NCBI GenBank assembly: GCA_022560025.1
Contig: JAFISE010000016.1
Span: forward strand, 62,001-126,000
Source: Stagonosporopsis chrysanthemi
Lineage: Eukaryota; Ascomycota; Dothideomycetes; Pleosporales; Didymellaceae
Direction: 5' to 3'
Length of the DNA: 64,000 nt
Below, piece by piece: positions 63,166-64,000 of the stretch. The position numbers and the translations under genes were made by a program. Positions within the stretch are counted from its first letter, which is position 1, and every line of letters begins with the position of its first letter. The notes beneath the pieces are model-generated. The model had not been told where the DNA came from and did not search any database. It was given only the letters and a program-made list of their open reading frames with translations.

Positions 63166-64000
63166 TGCTCAACGAGCCGTCGCTGCTTCGGAGGGATGTA
63201 ATTACAGGCCGATAGCCAGGCGTCGTCGTGCCAGCTGTGTTGTGTAGGGTGCGCCTGCAATGGGCGTGGGATCGCCGAGGATGCCGGCTGGCGGCAGCGA
63301 AGGGTCGGCGACGGTAACGAATTGGGAGCGGACTGTGTAGCGGCAATTCGATGGCAGAAGTGGATCAGAAGTGGAACGAGTGCTGTGCACCCCGCGTAGC
63401 TCGAGCGTGGTGGAGCGCAGAGGTGACGCTGGCGGTGCGGAGAGCGAGCGGGACAAAAGCTCGGGAGCTTAAAGAGCGACGACAAAGTACGTGGGCAGCT
63501 GTGACGATGCGTTGTGAGCGGGGAACAGCATGTTCTGGAGACGCGGGGGTGTCTGGTGCTGCGCGGGAGCAATGTTGCGGGTGCAGAGGGACCTGGCGGC
63601 GGTGCTGAAGATTCCTCGAGGGCCTCCTCACTGCGCTACCGCTGAGCGCGTGAATGACATGGCCCGCCCGCCAGGGCTACTGCGCTGTGACCGACACGGC
63701 ATAGCGCGGATGGCTGCGGACAGCACACGTGACTTGCGAGCTTGGTGCCCCCGGCTCGCGAGATTGGGTTCATAGGGGCGCTCTGCGTGTCGAAAATTGG
63801 TGGAGATGGCGTTGGACGGCGTCTTGGTGCCTTCTAAGCTGCCGGCGTCGAGGTCGAGGAACGAGGGTGAGGGGCACGTTTGCCTGGAAGGTGCGAGCAA
63901 GTGACAACACAAAGTTGCAAGTCGCAGCCGCCGAGCGATGGGCGATGGGCGATGGGCGGCGCTTGGCCGCGCCCGTTCGGGCCAGCTTTTCACATGAGGG
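63166..64000. other. GC-rich region upstream of the PHD-protein gene
   Basis: It should hold the CTI6-like promoter and leader. GC-rich composition leaves overlapping open frames on both strands with Arg/Ala/Pro-rich translations and no domain. No gene is supported up to the window edge. A short GATGGGC direct repeat lies at about 63937-63958. Confidence 0.45.

Noticed and set aside
63628..63993. Minus-strand 121-codon ORF near the window edge
   Set aside because: Arg/Ala/Pro-rich translation of GC-rich promoter DNA without motifs.

Overview
This window is nuclear DNA of a filamentous ascomycete (Pezizomycotina). The evidence is short GT-AG introns of 47-80 nt with CTAAC/CTGAC-like branch sites, fungal-only families (class II hydrophobin, AA9 polysaccharide monooxygenase, DUF7029/DUF7223 GPI protein, Woronin-tether-like protein) and a fused mitochondrial transhydrogenase. 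A Dothideomycete is my best guess, but the sequence alone does not prove it. There is one 10-N assembly gap, at 28125-28134.

Layout. 1-8.1 kb: three minus-strand genes, namely a huge disordered protein resembling the start of leashin/LAH (its 3' end lies outside the window), the CstF-64/Rna15 mRNA 3'-end processing factor, and a copper amine oxidase. 9.7-12 kb: a secreted copper-dependent AA9 LPMO followed by a Pro/Gly/Met-rich protein with a GC-AG intron. 12-20.7 kb: gene-poor DNA with two small doubtful genes, a diverged 0.1-kb duplication and a dense field of minisatellites. 20.7-28 kb: a NIPA-type Mg2+ transporter diverging from the Golgi tether COG4, then a secreted GH125 alpha-mannosidase that ends at a homopolymer-flanked gap. 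30-40 kb: mostly cell-surface genes (DUF7029 GPI protein with a 16-residue tandem repeat, two single-pass membrane proteins, a small GPI-like peptide, a class II hydrophobin). 41.4 kb: a 263-bp MITE. 42-49.7 kb: an amino acid permease, a lineage-type unknown, another signal-plus-TM protein, a decayed gene and a ketopantoate-reductase-family enzyme. 49.7-54 kb: empty. 54-63.2 kb: a secreted Cys-rich protein, the nine-exon proton-pumping NAD(P) transhydrogenase, a small conserved-looking ORF and a Cti6-like PHD protein of the Rpd3L deacetylase.

The genes do not form one pathway. Housekeeping genes (CSTF2, COG4, NIPA, NNT, CTI6) are interspersed with secreted or surface genes. Two local themes stand out: copper enzymes at 5.9-10.4 kb and surface/wall proteins at 26-40 kb. 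The most notable anomalies are a copper amine oxidase intron whose expected AG acceptor reads GG, the MITE, the repeat-bearing surface protein, and the duplicated segment that carries a stop codon in one copy.
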